A program made the position numbers and the translations under genes. From Sulfuricella sp. (GTDB lineage: Bacteria > Pseudomonadota > Gammaproteobacteria > Burkholderiales > Sulfuricellaceae): a stretch of 44,773 bases of DNA. The DNA lies in the NCBI GenBank assembly GCA_028714955.1, contig JAQTLK010000001.1, positions 96,050-140,822 of the forward strand, in the 5' to 3' direction. The notes beneath the pieces were generated by a model. That model had not been told where the DNA came from and ran no database searches. It worked only from the letters and a program-made list of their open reading frames with translations. Positions within the stretch are counted from its first letter, which is position 1; every line of letters begins with the position of its first letter. Positions 1-9,007 of this stretch are shown here, piece after piece.

Positions 1-127
1 ACGCGATATTTCCTTCAGTGATGCCCAGGTGCTGGCGAAGGAGCAGGAGGAGGCGATGCTGTACCGGGATATGCAGAACGACGCGGTACAGCAGATCATC
101 CGGCGCCTCAACACGGTCAAGATTTAA
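1..127 (+). CDS. lptE: LPS-assembly lipoprotein LptE, 3' end (partial)
   Basis: Only the last 41 codons are in the window; the 5' end lies before base 1. Reading from base 2 gives a tail with the segments VLAKEQEEAMLYRDMQND and QQIIRRL and a stop at 125-127. The 'VLAKE.EE..LY.DM..D.V.Q..RRL' pattern is typical of the LptE C-terminus. LptE is the outer-membrane lipoprotein that plugs the LptD barrel and helps deliver lipopolysaccharide to the cell surface. Its position directly before holA matches the common leuS-lptE-holA order of betaproteobacteria. The 108 bp to holA hold an imperfect inverted repeat (TAATGGG at about 149 against CCCATTA at about 186) but no clear terminator. The call is family recognition from a short piece, so moderately sure. 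Confidence 0.8.
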   Translation, partial: RDISFSDAQVLAKEQEEAMLYRDMQNDAVQQIIRRLNTVKI

Positions 128-235
128 GACAGGAATGACGTGATGCGTAATGGGAGATGAGTGATGGCCGGAGGTTTTCATCACCCATTACCCTATGGCT
201 TATTCGACATCAGTGGGTCAGTAAGAGACTAAACC

Positions 236-1240
236 ATGCGCCTCAAGCCCGAACAACTTGACCAGCATTTAGCCAAGGGTCTGCAGCCGCTGTATCTGGT
301 GTTCGGCGATGAGCCGCTGCTGGCCCAGGAAGCGGTGGATGCGATACGCGCCCGGGCGCGCCAGGAAGCTTATGCCGAGCGCGAGGTATTCATGGTGGAG
401 CGCGGCTTTGACTGGCAAAATCTGTTGACCAGCGGCAACAGCATGTCGCTGTTCGCCTCGCGCCGTCTGGTGGAGATCCGCATTCCGTCCGGCAAGCCGG
501 GCAACGATGGCAGCCAGGCTTTGCAGGCATATTGTGCCCGTCTGCCCGCCGACACGGTGACACTGGTGATGTGCCCCAAGCTGGACAAGGCGGCGCAGGC
601 GGGAAAATGGTTCAAAGCCATGGAACAGGCCGGCGTGGTGGTGGCGGTGTTCCCGGTCGAACGCGCCCAGTTGCCGGCGTGGATCGGCTCACGGCTGGCG
701 CGGCAGCAGCAGCGCGCCGAGCCGCAAACCTTGCAATTGCTGGCCGACCAGGTGGAAGGCAACCTGCTGGCGGCGTTCCAGGAGGTGCAGAAGCTGGCCT
801 TGCTGTTTCCTGCCGGCACGCTGAGTTTCGATCAGGTCAAGGAATCCGTCGCCGACGTGGCGCGTTTCGATGTTTTCAAGCTCGGGGATGCGCTGTTGGC
901 GGGTGACGCGGCACGGGTAAGCCGGGTGCTCGACGTGCTGCGGGGCGAGGGAGAGGACCCGGTACTGATCCTGTGGGCACTGGCGCGCGAAATCCGCACG
1001 CTGGCCAAACTGCGTGGCGGCATGCGGCGCGGCGGCAGCCTGCCCCAGTTGATGCGCGACGCCTGGATCTGGGAGGCGCGGCAGAAGCTGGTGGAACAGG
1101 CGGTGAAGCGCACCAGCGAGGCGCGCTTGCTGCAGGGCCTGAAACGGGCGGCCGGCATCGACCGCATGATTAAGGGTCTGGCCAGGGGCGATGTGTGGGA
1201 CGAGCTGTTGCAGCTCGGCTTGACCATGGCCAAGGCATGA
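236..1240 (+). CDS. holA: DNA polymerase III delta subunit
   Basis: 334 aa, the usual length for HolA, the clamp-loader subunit that opens the beta sliding clamp during replication. The N-terminus (MRLKPEQLDQHL, then LQPLYLVFGDEPLLAQEA) is the family's standard start: a domain that resembles an AAA+ fold but lacks the ATP-binding lysine motif. The C-terminal half carries the characteristic LILWALAREIRTL segment of the collar domain. It follows lptE as in most betaproteobacteria. The ATG at 236 has only a weak purine stretch upstream (AGAGACTAAACC). The next gene, proA, is separated by an inverted-repeat element, so holA may be transcribed with lptE rather than with proA. Identification is secure. 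Confidence 0.96.
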   Translation: MRLKPEQLDQHLAKGLQPLYLVFGDEPLLAQEAVDAIRARARQEAYAEREVFMVERGFDWQNLLTSGNSMSLFASRRLVEIRIPSGKPGNDGSQALQAYCARLPADTVTLVMCPKLDKAAQAGKWFKAMEQAGVVVAVFPVERAQLPAWIGSRLARQQQRAEPQTLQLLADQVEGNLLAAFQEVQKLALLFPAGTLSFDQVKESVADVARFDVFKLGDALLAGDAARVSRVLDVLRGEGEDPVLILWALAREIRTLAKLRGGMRRGGSLPQLMRDAWIWEARQKLVEQAVKRTSEARLLQGLKRAAGIDRMIKGLARGDVWDELLQLGLTMAKA

Positions 1241-1253
1241 ACCCCAATGACGA

Positions 1254-1321
1254 TTAACCACGGGGAACACGGGGCGCACGGGGTTTCAACCCCAAGGCTT
1301 CCCCGTGCGCCCCGTGGTTAA
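1254..1321. repeat. 68-bp intergenic inverted repeat, copy A
   Basis: The left arm, 1254-1283, begins TTAACCACGGGG and ends CGCACGGGG. The right arm, 1301-1321, is CCCCGTGCGCCCCGTGGTTAA without its last base. The arms share their outer 12 and inner 9 bases; the left arm is 9 bases longer. A 17-base centre separates them. The 30-base left arm recurs exactly, on the other strand, at 41959-41988. The element sits between holA and proA and could fold in RNA, but no T-run follows, so a terminator role is not shown. It looks like a dispersed palindromic intergenic repeat. Confidence 0.85.
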
Positions 1322-1355
1322 AATAAGTTTTTTTGATGAATCAAGGATTAGGAAT

Positions 1356-2612
1356 ATGGACGTCAAAGCATACATGCACAATCTCGGCCAGCAGGCACGG
1401 ACGGCTTCGCGCGCCATGGCCCGCGCCGACACCAGCGCCAAGAACAAGGCGCTGAGCGTGATGGCGCAGGCCATTTTGCGCGACAGCGCCAAACTGGTGG
1501 AGGCCAACGCCAGGGATCTGGCTGCCGCAAAAGCCGCAGGGCTGGACGCGGCCATGCTCGACCGGCTCGCCCTGACGGAAAAGGGCGTGGCCGGGATGGC
1601 CGAAGGCCTGCTGCAGATCGCTGCCCTCCCCGACCCGGTGGGCGAGATCAGCGGTCTGAATTACCGCCCTTCCGGCATCCAGGTGGGCAAGATGCGCGTG
1701 CCGCTGGGAGTGATCGGCATCATTTACGAAGCGCGCCCCAACGTCACGGCGGATGCCGCCGGGCTGTGCCTCAAATCCGGCAACGCCTCGATCCTGCGCG
1801 GCGGCTCGGAAGCCATCCACTCCAACCAGGCCATCGCAGCCTGCGTGCGCGAGGGGCTGGCGGCTGCCGGCCTGCCGGAAACGGCGGTGCAGGTGATTGA
1901 GACCACCGACCGCGCCGCAGTGGGGGAACTCATTACCATGCGCGAATTTGTCGACGTGATCGTGCCGCGCGGCGGCAAGGGCCTGATCGAACGCCTCATC
2001 GCCGAAGCGCGCATCCCGGTGATCAAGCATCTGCACGGTGTTTGCCACGTCTATATCGACGACAAGGCCGACTTGGCAAAGGCGGTAAAAATCGCCGACA
2101 ACGCCAAGACCAGCCGCTACGGCACCTGCAATACCATGGAGACGCTGCTGGTGGCCGAAGGGGTGGCGAAGGAAGTGCTGCCGCCGCTGTGCAGGATCTA
2201 CCTGGACAAGGGGGTGGAGCTGCGCGGCTGCCCCGTTGCGCGCGCCATCGTGCCGGCAATGAAAGCGGCCAGCGAGGAAGACTGGCACACCGAGTATCTC
2301 GCGCCTATCCTCTCGGTGCGCGTGGTGGCCGGCCTCGACGCGGCGATCGAGCATATCAACACTTACAGCTCCCAGCACACCGAATCCATTGTCACGGAAG
2401 ATTACACGCGCGCCCGGCGATTCCTGCGCGAGGTGGATTCCAGCTCGGTCATGGTCAATGCCTCCACGCGCTTTGCCGATGGTTTCGAATACGGCCTGGG
2501 CGCGGAAATCGGCATATCCACGGACAAGATCCACGCCCGCGGTCCGGTTGGCCTCGAGGGACTGACCTCGCAGAAATTCATCGTGCTGGGTGACGGCCAC
2601 GTCAGAGGCTAA
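1356..2612 (+). CDS. proA: Gamma-glutamyl phosphate reductase (proline biosynthesis)
   Basis: NADPH-dependent reduction of L-glutamyl-5-phosphate to glutamate-5-semialdehyde, the second step of proline synthesis in the cytoplasm. It is an aldehyde-dehydrogenase-fold enzyme. Diagnostic segments include [51 protein letters not shown] (with the family cysteine) and [21 protein letters not shown]. The start at 1356 is preferred because AAGGA lies at 1343-1347 and the protein then begins [15 protein letters not shown], as family members do. An in-frame upstream ATG at 1305 would add 17 atypical residues that run over the repeat arm. The product is 418 aa, normal for ProA. It overlaps the start of nadD. 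The last proline enzyme, proC, is also in this window at 9001-9822 but in a separate unit. Confidence 0.96.
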   Translation: MDVKAYMHNLGQQARTASRAMARADTSAKNKALSVMAQAILRDSAKLVEANARDLAAAKAAGLDAAMLDRLALTEKGVAGMAEGLLQIAALPDPVGEISGLNYRPSGIQVGKMRVPLGVIGIIYEARPNVTADAAGLCLKSGNASILRGGSEAIHSNQAIAACVREGLAAAGLPETAVQVIETTDRAAVGELITMREFVDVIVPRGGKGLIERLIAEARIPVIKHLHGVCHVYIDDKADLAKAVKIADNAKTSRYGTCNTMETLLVAEGVAKEVLPPLCRIYLDKGVELRGCPVARAIVPAMKAASEEDWHTEYLAPILSVRVVAGLDAAIEHINTYSSQHTESIVTEDYTRARRFLREVDSSSVMVNASTRFADGFEYGLGAEIGISTDKIHARGPVGLEGLTSQKFIVLGDGHVRG

Positions 2613-3288
2613 GGCGGTGAGGCCGGTCGGCATCCTCGGCGGCACCTTCGACCCGATCCACTTCGGCCATCTCAGGCTTGCGGAAGAAATGGCGCAGCAG
2701 CTCGACCTGGAGGAGGTGCGCTTCATTCCTTCGGGGCGGCCGTGGCACCGCGATGTGCCCGGCGCGCAGCCGACGCAGCGCCTGGAGATGGTGCGGCTGG
2801 CCATCGCCGGCAACCCCCGTTTTCGCCTGGACGGGCGCGAGGTCAGCAGCGACTCTCCAGGCTACACGGTGGAAACGCTTGCCGGCCTGCGCCCGGAGCT
2901 GGGCGCAAACCGGCCTTTGTGCCTGCTTCTGGGCGCAGATGCCTTTCTCGGCCTGGCAACCTGGCATCGCTGGCAAGCCCTCTTCGAACTGGCGCATATC
3001 GCGGTGGCGCAGCGCCCCGGCTTTCCGCTGCGGGTGGAACAGATGGGCGCTGCGCTGAGGGCCGAGGTCGAGGGGCGCATGAGCAATGACCCGCATCAAC
3101 TGCAGAATACCCCTTGCGGCAAGGTAATGGCTTGCCCGATGGCCCTGCTCGACATCTCGGCTACCCGCATCCGCGCAGCCATCGCGGCAGGACAAAGCCC
3201 GCGCTATTTGCTCCCGGACGCGGTTGTCGACTATATTCAAACCCATCATTTGTACCGCCAAGGAAAACAATGGAACTCGAAGCAATGA
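2590..3288 (+). CDS. nadD: Nicotinate-mononucleotide adenylyltransferase
   Basis: Transfers AMP from ATP to nicotinic acid mononucleotide to give deamido-NAD, a late step of NAD synthesis. The N-terminal nucleotidyltransferase signature [12 protein letters not shown] (GxFxPxHxGH class) and the C-terminal ISATRIR (SxTxxR) motif are both present. At about 232 aa it has normal length. The start is uncertain: GTG at 2590 overlaps the end of proA by 23 bases and lacks a Shine-Dalgarno sequence, while GTG at 2617 has AGAGG about eight bases upstream and gives a start (VRPVGILGG) closer to the family norm. The 3' end overlaps rsfS by 19 bases, pointing to translational coupling in a proA-nadD-rsfS-rlmH-maf-rng run. 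Confidence 0.94.
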   Translation: MTATSEAKAVRPVGILGGTFDPIHFGHLRLAEEMAQQLDLEEVRFIPSGRPWHRDVPGAQPTQRLEMVRLAIAGNPRFRLDGREVSSDSPGYTVETLAGLRPELGANRPLCLLLGADAFLGLATWHRWQALFELAHIAVAQRPGFPLRVEQMGAALRAEVEGRMSNDPHQLQNTPCGKVMACPMALLDISATRIRAAIAAGQSPRYLLPDAVVDYIQTHHLYRQGKQWNSKQ

Positions 3289-3677
3289 AGCAGGCCGTGG
3301 TGGCCGCCCTGGAAGACATCAAGGCGAAGGATATCGCGGTGCTGGACGTGAAACACCTCACCAGCATGACCGATTGCATGATCATCGCCACTGGCGACAC
3401 CAATCGCCAGACCCGGGCCCTGGCCAACAATGTGATCGTCAAGCTCAAGGAGCAGGGTGCCGAGGTGATCGGCGTGGAAGGCGAGGACAGCGGGGAATGG
3501 GTGCTGGTGGATTTCGGACAGGTGGTGGTGCATATCATGCAGCCCACGACTCGCGAATATTACAACCTGGAGCAGTTATGGGGTGGTGTCGAGGCGGCGC
3601 GGCGCCATCATCAGCCGGCAGTGGAAACAACGCGAAGCGTTTCCTCGTCCTCCTCGCCCGTTGGAAGAGGGCAATGA
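3270..3677 (+). CDS. rsfS: Ribosomal silencing factor RsfS
   Basis: RsfS binds ribosomal protein uL14 on the 50S subunit and blocks joining with 30S when nutrients are short. The core has the family features: DIAVLDVKHLTSMTDCMIIATG, SNRQ-like TNRQTRALANNV, and GEDSGEWVLVDFGQVVVHIM, followed by REYYNLEQLWG. The start at 3270 is chosen because AAGGA lies at 3260-3264 and [11 protein letters not shown] is a typical beginning; the frame stays open upstream only because of the overlap with nadD. The protein is 135 aa, about 20 longer than usual. The extra serine-rich tail (TTRSVSSSSSPVGRGQ) is encoded by a dispersed repeat copy at 3624-3684, so the stop codon has probably been displaced by repeat insertion. 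Confidence 0.93.
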   Translation: MELEAMKQAVVAALEDIKAKDIAVLDVKHLTSMTDCMIIATGDTNRQTRALANNVIVKLKEQGAEVIGVEGEDSGEWVLVDFGQVVVHIMQPTTREYYNLEQLWGGVEAARRHHQPAVETTRSVSSSSSPVGRGQ

Positions 3678-3684
3678 TCGTTAG
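3624..3684. repeat. Dispersed repeat copy overlapping the 3' end of rsfS
   Basis: The stretch 3624-3647 (core ACAACGCGAAGCGTTTCCTC) and the stretch ATGATCGTTAG at 3674-3684 both recur in opposite orientation at 34151-34174 and 34054-34064. In the 24-base block the two copies differ by one base (GCGAAGC against GCAAAGC). The copy here is 61 bp and the other is 121 bp, the difference lying in the middle. It encodes the unusual C-terminal tail of RsfS. Confidence 0.75.
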
Positions 3685-3693
3685 GGTTCGTTA

Positions 3694-4164
3694 ATGAAGC
3701 TGTGGATCCTTGCGGTCGGCAACAAAATGCCGTCCTGGGTGGACGGGGCCTTTGGCGAATACGCCAAGCGCATGCCGCGCGAGGCGCGCATCGAGTTGCT
3801 GGAAATCAAGCCGGAAAAACGCGCGGCAGGCAAAACCGTCGAGCAGATGCAGGAGGCCGAGATGGCGCGCCTTTTGGCGGCGCTGCCTGCTGGCGCACAT
3901 CCTGTCATGCTCGATGAGCGCGGCAGCGAAATGACCACCCTGGAACTGGCCGTCGGCATGAAGTCCTGGCTGCAGGAGGGGCGCGATGTCGCTTTTATCA
4001 TCGGCGGCGCGGACGGCCTTCACCCCGCCTTGCGCCAGCGCGCCGGCAAGCTCTGGTCCCTGTCGCGCCTGACCCTGCCGCATGGCCTGGTACGGGTGCT
4101 GCTGGCAGAGCAGCTTTACCGCGCCATGTCGGTGCTCCAGAATCATCCTTATCATCGCGAATGA
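3694..4164 (+). CDS. rlmH: 23S rRNA (pseudouridine1915-N3)-methyltransferase RlmH
   Basis: SPOUT-class methyltransferase that modifies pseudouridine 1915 in helix 69 of 23S rRNA. It is 156 aa, the normal size. The signature for SAM binding in the knot is present as [11 protein letters not shown], followed by [12 protein letters not shown]-like [25 protein letters not shown] and the terminal HPYHRE, which ends almost every RlmH. It starts with [13 protein letters not shown], again canonical. The gene follows rsfS by 16 bases, the standard pairing in proteobacteria, and precedes maf. Identification is secure. Confidence 0.97.
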   Translation: MKLWILAVGNKMPSWVDGAFGEYAKRMPREARIELLEIKPEKRAAGKTVEQMQEAEMARLLAALPAGAHPVMLDERGSEMTTLELAVGMKSWLQEGRDVAFIIGGADGLHPALRQRAGKLWSLSRLTLPHGLVRVLLAEQLYRAMSVLQNHPYHRE

Positions 4165-4179
4165 ATGAGCCCATAAACC

Positions 4180-4797
4180 ATGGCCAATCGACACCACGCC
4201 ATCTACCTGGCCTCCGCCAGCCCACGGCGCCGCGAGTTGCTGAAGCAGATCGGGGTGCGCTTCGAGGTGTTGCTGCTGCGCGACCACCCCTCGCGCATGG
4301 ATGTGGACGAAACGCCGCATGGCGGCGAGGATCCGCGCGATTACGTGCTTCGCCTGGCGCGTCTCAAGGCGGAAGCGGGAAGCCGCGCGTCGCGCGCGCG
4401 ACATTTGCCGGCCTACCCCGTGCTGGCGGCGGATACCAGCGTGATCCTGGATGGACAAATCATCGGCAAGCCCGCCGACCGCGGTGAAGCGGAAAACATG
4501 CTGGCGCGTCTCGCGGGGCGCCGGCACGAGGTGCTGACCGCCGTGGCGGTGGCCTTCGAGGAGCGGGTTGAAATCATGCTTTCAGCCTCCACGGTAGAAT
4601 TTGCTCCGCTGGATGCGCGTCGTATCAAGCGCTATGTTGCCAGCGGTGAATCGCACGACAAGGCGGGAGCCTATGCCATCCAGGGCCGCGCCGCGGCATT
4701 TGTTGCGCGCCTCGAAGGCAGCTATTCCGGCGTGATGGGCCTGCCGCTGTTTGAAACGGCTCAGCTACTGCAAAAATTCGGCATGGAAGTGATATGA
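4180..4797 (+). CDS. maf: Maf-type nucleoside triphosphate pyrophosphatase
   Basis: Hydrolyses dTTP/UTP and modified nucleotides to the monophosphates, keeping them out of nucleic acids. The N-terminal hallmark YLASASPRRRELL is present at residues 9-21, followed by the catalytic-site segments ADTSVILDGQIIGKP and SHDKAGAYAIQGRAA. The latter, with the upstream SGESHDKAGAY, groups it with the YhdE-like dTTP/UTP branch rather than the YceF branch. 205 aa. The start is the ATG at 4180, 15 bases after rlmH. The stop overlaps the start of rng by four bases (ATGA), so translation is probably coupled. Substrate preference is inferred from subfamily resemblance only. Confidence 0.93.
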   Translation: MANRHHAIYLASASPRRRELLKQIGVRFEVLLLRDHPSRMDVDETPHGGEDPRDYVLRLARLKAEAGSRASRARHLPAYPVLAADTSVILDGQIIGKPADRGEAENMLARLAGRRHEVLTAVAVAFEERVEIMLSASTVEFAPLDARRIKRYVASGESHDKAGAYAIQGRAAAFVARLEGSYSGVMGLPLFETAQLLQKFGMEVI

Positions 4798-6242
4798 GCG
4801 AAGAGATCCTGATCAACGTGACGCCGCAGGAAATTCGCGTGGCTGTCCTGCAGCAAGCCGTGGTGCAGGAATTGCATATCGAGCGTGCCAGTGCGCGCGG
4901 CCTGGTCGGAAATATCTATCAGGGGCGGGTGTGCCGGGTGTTGCCCGGCATGCAGTCGGCATTTGTGGAAATTGGCCTGGATCGGGCCGCCTTTCTCCAC
5001 GTTGCCGACATCTGGTGCGCCCCCGGCGAGGAGCCGCGTCCCATCGAGCGCCTGCTTTACGAAGGACAGACGCTGATGGTGCAGGTCTTCAAGGATCCCC
5101 TGGGCACCAAGGGGGCGCGCCTCTCAACCCAGATCGGCCTGGCCGGGCGTTTCCTCGTTTTTCTGCCGCAGGAAACCCATATCGGCATTTCGCAGCGCAT
5201 CGAGGACGAGGCGGAGCGCGAGCTGCTGCGCGAAAAGCTGCAGCACCTGCTGCCTGATGCCGAGCACGGCGGCTTCATCATTCGCACCATGGCAGAGACC
5301 GCGAGCGACAAGGAGTTGTTGGCTGACATCGAATACCTGCGCAAGGTATGGAGCGATATCCAGGCGGCGGCCAAGGATGCGGCGCCCAAAACCATGCTCT
5401 ATCACGACCTGGATCTGCCGTTGCGCGTGCTGCGCGATTTTGTCACGGAAGAAACGGATGCCATCGTGGTTGATTCACGTGAAACATTTTTGCGCATGCA
5501 GTCCTTCGCCGGGGAATACACCAGCGCGGTGACGAAAAGGCTCTCGCATTACCAGGGCGAGCGGCCTCTTTTCGACCTGCGCGGGGTGGAGGACGAGATT
5601 GAAAAAGCCCTCGCGCGGCGCGTGGACCTGAAATCCGGCGGCTATCTCATCCTCGACCAGACCGAGGCCCTCACCACGGTGGATGTGAATACCGGCGGCT
5701 TTGTCGGCGGACGGAATTTCGACGACACCATATTCAAGACCAATCTCGAGGCGGCACAGACCATCGCGCGCCAATTAAGGCTGCGCAACCTGGGCGGCAT
5801 CATCATCGTCGATTTTATCGACATGGACAACGAAGAACACCAGGCGGCAGTGCTGGCGGAATTCAAAAAGGCCCTGAGCAAGGACCGCGTGCGCATCACG
5901 ATCAATGGATTTTCCGCGCTTGGCCTGGTGGAAATGACGCGCAAGCGCAACCGCGAAAGCCTCGCCCACGTGTTGTGCGAGCCTTGCCCGGTGTGCCAGG
6001 GGCGCGGCGAGTTGAAAACGGCGCAAACGGTATGCTATGAAATTCTGCGCGACTTGCTGCGTGAAGCGCGCCAGTTCGATGCGCGAGAATTCCGCATCCT
6101 GGCGTCGCAACAGGTGATCGACATGTTTCTCGACGAGGAATCGCAAAGCCTGGCGCAACTGGGCGACTTTATCGCCAAGCCGATCTCACTCCAGGTGGAG
6201 AGCCAGTATTCGCAGGAACAGTACGACGTGATCTTGATGTAA
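4794..6242 (+). CDS. rng: Ribonuclease G
   Basis: Endoribonuclease that matures the 5' end of 16S rRNA and degrades some mRNAs. The 482 aa length fits RNase G and not RNase E, which has a long C-terminal scaffold. After an N-terminal S1-type domain (GLVGNIYQGRVCRVLPGMQSAFVEIG) come the catalytic-domain hallmarks TTVDVNTGGFVG and IIIVDFIDM, whose aspartates bind the catalytic magnesium. The zinc-link CPVC lies in EPCPVCQGRG. It starts in a four-base overlap with maf (ATGA) and ends the long plus-strand housekeeping run. A palindromic repeat follows at 6305. Confidence 0.97.
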   Translation: MSEEILINVTPQEIRVAVLQQAVVQELHIERASARGLVGNIYQGRVCRVLPGMQSAFVEIGLDRAAFLHVADIWCAPGEEPRPIERLLYEGQTLMVQVFKDPLGTKGARLSTQIGLAGRFLVFLPQETHIGISQRIEDEAERELLREKLQHLLPDAEHGGFIIRTMAETASDKELLADIEYLRKVWSDIQAAAKDAAPKTMLYHDLDLPLRVLRDFVTEETDAIVVDSRETFLRMQSFAGEYTSAVTKRLSHYQGERPLFDLRGVEDEIEKALARRVDLKSGGYLILDQTEALTTVDVNTGGFVGGRNFDDTIFKTNLEAAQTIARQLRLRNLGGIIIVDFIDMDNEEHQAAVLAEFKKALSKDRVRITINGFSALGLVEMTRKRNRESLAHVLCEPCPVCQGRGELKTAQTVCYEILRDLLREARQFDAREFRILASQQVIDMFLDEESQSLAQLGDFIAKPISLQVESQYSQEQYDVILM

Positions 6243-6304
6243 TAAACCTGGAAAAGGCGGTCGGGTAGACGAAATCTGCTGCAACGCCAGTATCCACGCG
6301 GGTT

Positions 6305-6384
6305 CCCTCACCCAGGCCCCCTTTCCCGGCGGGAGAGGGGTTGCACCCTTCTCCCCCCCCGGAGAAGGGCTGTGGGGGTGAGGG
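6305..6384. repeat. Palindromic CCCTCACCC...GGGTGAGGG intergenic repeat
   Basis: Outer arms CCCTCACCC (6305-6313) and GGGTGAGGG (6376-6384) enclose two smaller palindromes: a CTTTCCCGGCGGGAGAGG core and a CTTCTCC...GGAGAAG core. This is the common 'CCCTCACCCC...CTCTCCC' type of dispersed intergenic element found in many proteobacteria. It occupies the space between the convergent rng and dynamin-like genes, where a folded transcript could help end transcription from both sides. A related core is nested in the repeat at 34086-34138. Confidence 0.75.
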
Positions 6385-6472
6385 TGCACGCGACCATAAC
6401 CGCTTCCAGCTGCGGTTTTTAGCAAACCCGGACAAATAACATCGTTGGAGCGGTCGACGGAGGTTGCCGGGA

Positions 6473-8380
6473 TTATTCCTGGTTGATCTTGTCGCGGATA
6501 CTGTCGATAGCCTGGTTTTGCTTCAGCAGCGAGGTCTGGCGCCGCACCAGGTCATTGATGCGGTCTTCCAGGGTGTCGACGTTGTCGTGAATCTGCCTCA
6601 CGGTGGCGATGCGCCGCTCGATCTGCCGCTTGTAGTCATGAATCTGTGTCATCAATGGCGCAAGCGAAGCGCTTAACCAGGATTTGCTGGCGCTGCGGGC
6701 CTGGTCGAACACGATGTCCGCCGATGCTACCAGACCGGTGTAAAACTTGCGGATGAGAAAGTGTTTTTCGGTCATGATGTTGAGCGGATCGTTACAGAAC
6801 TCGCCTGTTTGCTGTGCCAGGTCGAGCAGCCCCTGGCGGGCGCGCTCCAGGTTCAGCGGCGGCGGCGACAAGCGGGCGAAGCCATGCTGTTCGTGAAAGC
6901 GCCTGTAGGCGGCATCCACCAATCCCTTGATTTGTCCGGCATGGTGATGAATCTTGTCGAACTGCAGGGTAGCCTGGTCGAATAAAGATTGCATGCCGCG
7001 CAGCAGGCCGTTGGTGGTCCAGCAGTCTTCGATGGCGTTGCGGCTCTTTTTCAGCATGTCGGCCCGTTTTTCGCTGTCCAGGCTGGCCATGAGCGCCCTG
7101 CCCTGCCGGGAAATTTCGCCGTGCGCGATGTTGAAGCTTTTTACCGTTTGCTCATAGCGCATCTTGTCCGCCTGCACCTTGTCCAGCAGTTTTTTGATCG
7201 CCTCGCGGTTCTTGCCGGTCAACGCGACCAGCTCCTTGATCTCATGGCGCACGGCGGCAAGTTCGCTGCGCGCACTCTGGTGCGAGGCTTCTACCATGGC
7301 GCCGATTTCCCTTACCACGGCGAGGCGCAAAATCTGCTGTTTTGCAGGAATGATGCTGTGCGCCAGCAGTGCTTCCACGGCCTGGATGCCGCTTTTTCTC
7401 AACAGCAGTTCGTCGCCCCGCACCTTCGCCAGCAGTGCCTTCTGGGCCGAAACGGCGAGCACGTTGGCGCGTGGCAGTTCGAGCAGGCGCGCGGTATCGT
7501 CAAGCTGTTTGTTGATGCTGGCCTGGACTTCCTCCCAGGGCTTGAGGTCATCCCACAGGATGTCCACCTTGTTGAGCACGGCAAGGCGATGGGGGACGAA
7601 CCTGCGGATGTACTTGTGCCAGATTTCCATGTCGGACTTGGTTACGCCGGTGTCCATGGCGAGCAGGAAGAGGACCGCATGGGCGTTGGGAATCATGGAG
7701 AGGGTCAGTTCCGGCTCGCTGCCGAGGGCATTCAGGCCGGGCGTATCGAGTATCACCAGGCCGCTCTTCAGCAGCGGATGCGGATAATTGACAAGCGCAT
7801 GGCGCCAGGCGGGGATTTCCACCGTGCCATCTGGAAGCGCCATCTCCTTGAGGTCGGGATCCTTGTCGTCCCACAGGCCCAGTGCCCTGGCATCATGCAT
7901 CGAAACCCGCTTTTTCTGCGCCACGCTGTGCATGGCCGCCAGCATTTCGTCCGGCGCGTCCGGGCTGAGGCGGATCTTGACCCATTCGACCGGCAGGCGT
8001 TTCAGCGCGGCGATGCTTTCCTGGCGGTAGCGCGTCTCGATGGGCAGCAGGCGGATGTAGGGATCTTCGCCGGGGTCGCAAAAAATTTCCGTGGGGCACA
8101 TGGTGGTGCGGCCAACGTCGGAAGGCAGCAGGCGCTGCTTGAAATCGGAAAAAAACAGGGCATTGATGAGTTCACTCTTGCCGCGCGAAAACTCGGCGAC
8201 GAAGGCCAGAACCAGCCGGTCTTTCTTCAGGTTTTCGAGCACGTCGAAAATGCGCAGCGATTGCTGGGCATCGACTTCACCCGCGCTATCCAGCCAGGAC
8301 TGGTAGTCCTCGATCGCGGCGGCGAGTTCGTCGCGCCACCGGCGATAATGTTCGACCTCGAACTGGAGCTGGGCGCTCAT
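6473..8380 (-). CDS. Dynamin-family GTPase
   Basis: 635 aa protein with the GTPase motifs of bacterial dynamin-like proteins. The P-loop is AEFSRGKSELINALF (about residues 62-76). Switch I follows around VGRTTMCPTEI. G3 is LDTPGLNALG, and G4 is LNKVDIL (NKxD). The remaining half is mostly helical, with heptad-like stretches such as HEIKELVALTGKNREAIKKLLDKVQ and a C-terminal coiled coil (IDSIRDKINQE). No membrane segment or signal is visible. Bacterial dynamins remodel or protect membranes; the specific role here is unknown. It is a single large protein with no partner dynamin beside it. yggT and proC lie upstream on the same strand, with 57 bases between yggT and this gene. Confidence 0.88.
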   Translation of the reverse strand: MSAQLQFEVEHYRRWRDELAAAIEDYQSWLDSAGEVDAQQSLRIFDVLENLKKDRLVLAFVAEFSRGKSELINALFFSDFKQRLLPSDVGRTTMCPTEIFCDPGEDPYIRLLPIETRYRQESIAALKRLPVEWVKIRLSPDAPDEMLAAMHSVAQKKRVSMHDARALGLWDDKDPDLKEMALPDGTVEIPAWRHALVNYPHPLLKSGLVILDTPGLNALGSEPELTLSMIPNAHAVLFLLAMDTGVTKSDMEIWHKYIRRFVPHRLAVLNKVDILWDDLKPWEEVQASINKQLDDTARLLELPRANVLAVSAQKALLAKVRGDELLLRKSGIQAVEALLAHSIIPAKQQILRLAVVREIGAMVEASHQSARSELAAVRHEIKELVALTGKNREAIKKLLDKVQADKMRYEQTVKSFNIAHGEISRQGRALMASLDSEKRADMLKKSRNAIEDCWTTNGLLRGMQSLFDQATLQFDKIHHHAGQIKGLVDAAYRRFHEQHGFARLSPPPLNLERARQGLLDLAQQTGEFCNDPLNIMTEKHFLIRKFYTGLVASADIVFDQARSASKSWLSASLAPLMTQIHDYKRQIERRIATVRQIHDNVDTLEDRINDLVRRQTSLLKQNQAIDSIRDKINQE

Positions 8381-8437
8381 GCTTTTCCGGCCGTCAGCAA
8401 AATTTGCATGTCGTGGCCGTGCCGGGTTTTCGGGGTG

Positions 8438-9007
8438 TCAGACAAGCTGCACCGCAAGCTGCTCGAGCCATGCAACTGGCAGCATCAGAATCAACTGGCA
8501 CAGCAGGATGAGCACCAAAGGCGACAAGTCGACATTGCCGATGGTCGGGATGATGCGTTGCAGCGGCCGGAGAAACGGCCATGCCAGCCCACTGGCAAGG
8601 CTGTTGATCCAGTGACGGGGCTGAACCCAGCTCAATACGGCCGAGATAATGACCGCCCAGATCAGCATGTTGATGCTCAAGGCCAGCAGCTTGACGGCGG
8701 CCAGCAAGGCAAGGCCGGCCAATGCCGCGGGAAAGCCGGCAGCGTGGCCGAGCAGCCAGAAAGTCGTCGTGACGAGCAGGACTTCGCTCAGCCAGGCCGC
8801 CATCAGCGAAGCCCAGTCCCACCCCAGCAAACCGGGGATGATGCGGCGCAGGGGCTTGACGGCGAAATCGGTGGCGGCAAGCAGGAACTGCCCGACGGGG
8901 TTGCGGAATGGCGCGCGCAAAAGCTGCATGTAAAAACGCAGGAGAAATGCGCCCGCCGCCAGCGACAGCAGCGTGTCGAGCAAAAACAGCAGGGCCTGGT
9001 TCAGCAT
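8438..9007 (-). CDS. YggT family integral membrane protein
   Basis: 189 aa protein with four or more hydrophobic segments. It has the two-fold YggT domain repeat: LRFYMQLLRAPFRNPVGQFL with LRRIIPGLLG in the first half, and LSWVQPRHWIN with LRPLQRIIPTIGNVDLSPLV in the second. The PL(R/Q)RIIP motif occurs in both halves. YggT proteins are inner-membrane proteins usually encoded next to proC; a role in osmotic or potassium homeostasis or cell division has been proposed, but the molecular function is not settled. The start overlaps the proC stop by seven bases, indicating coupled translation. The usual yggS neighbour is absent upstream of proC. Confidence 0.92.
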   Translation of the reverse strand: MLNQALLFLLDTLLSLAAGAFLLRFYMQLLRAPFRNPVGQFLLAATDFAVKPLRRIIPGLLGWDWASLMAAWLSEVLLVTTTFWLLGHAAGFPAALAGLALLAAVKLLALSINMLIWAVIISAVLSWVQPRHWINSLASGLAWPFLRPLQRIIPTIGNVDLSPLVLILLCQLILMLPVAWLEQLAVQLV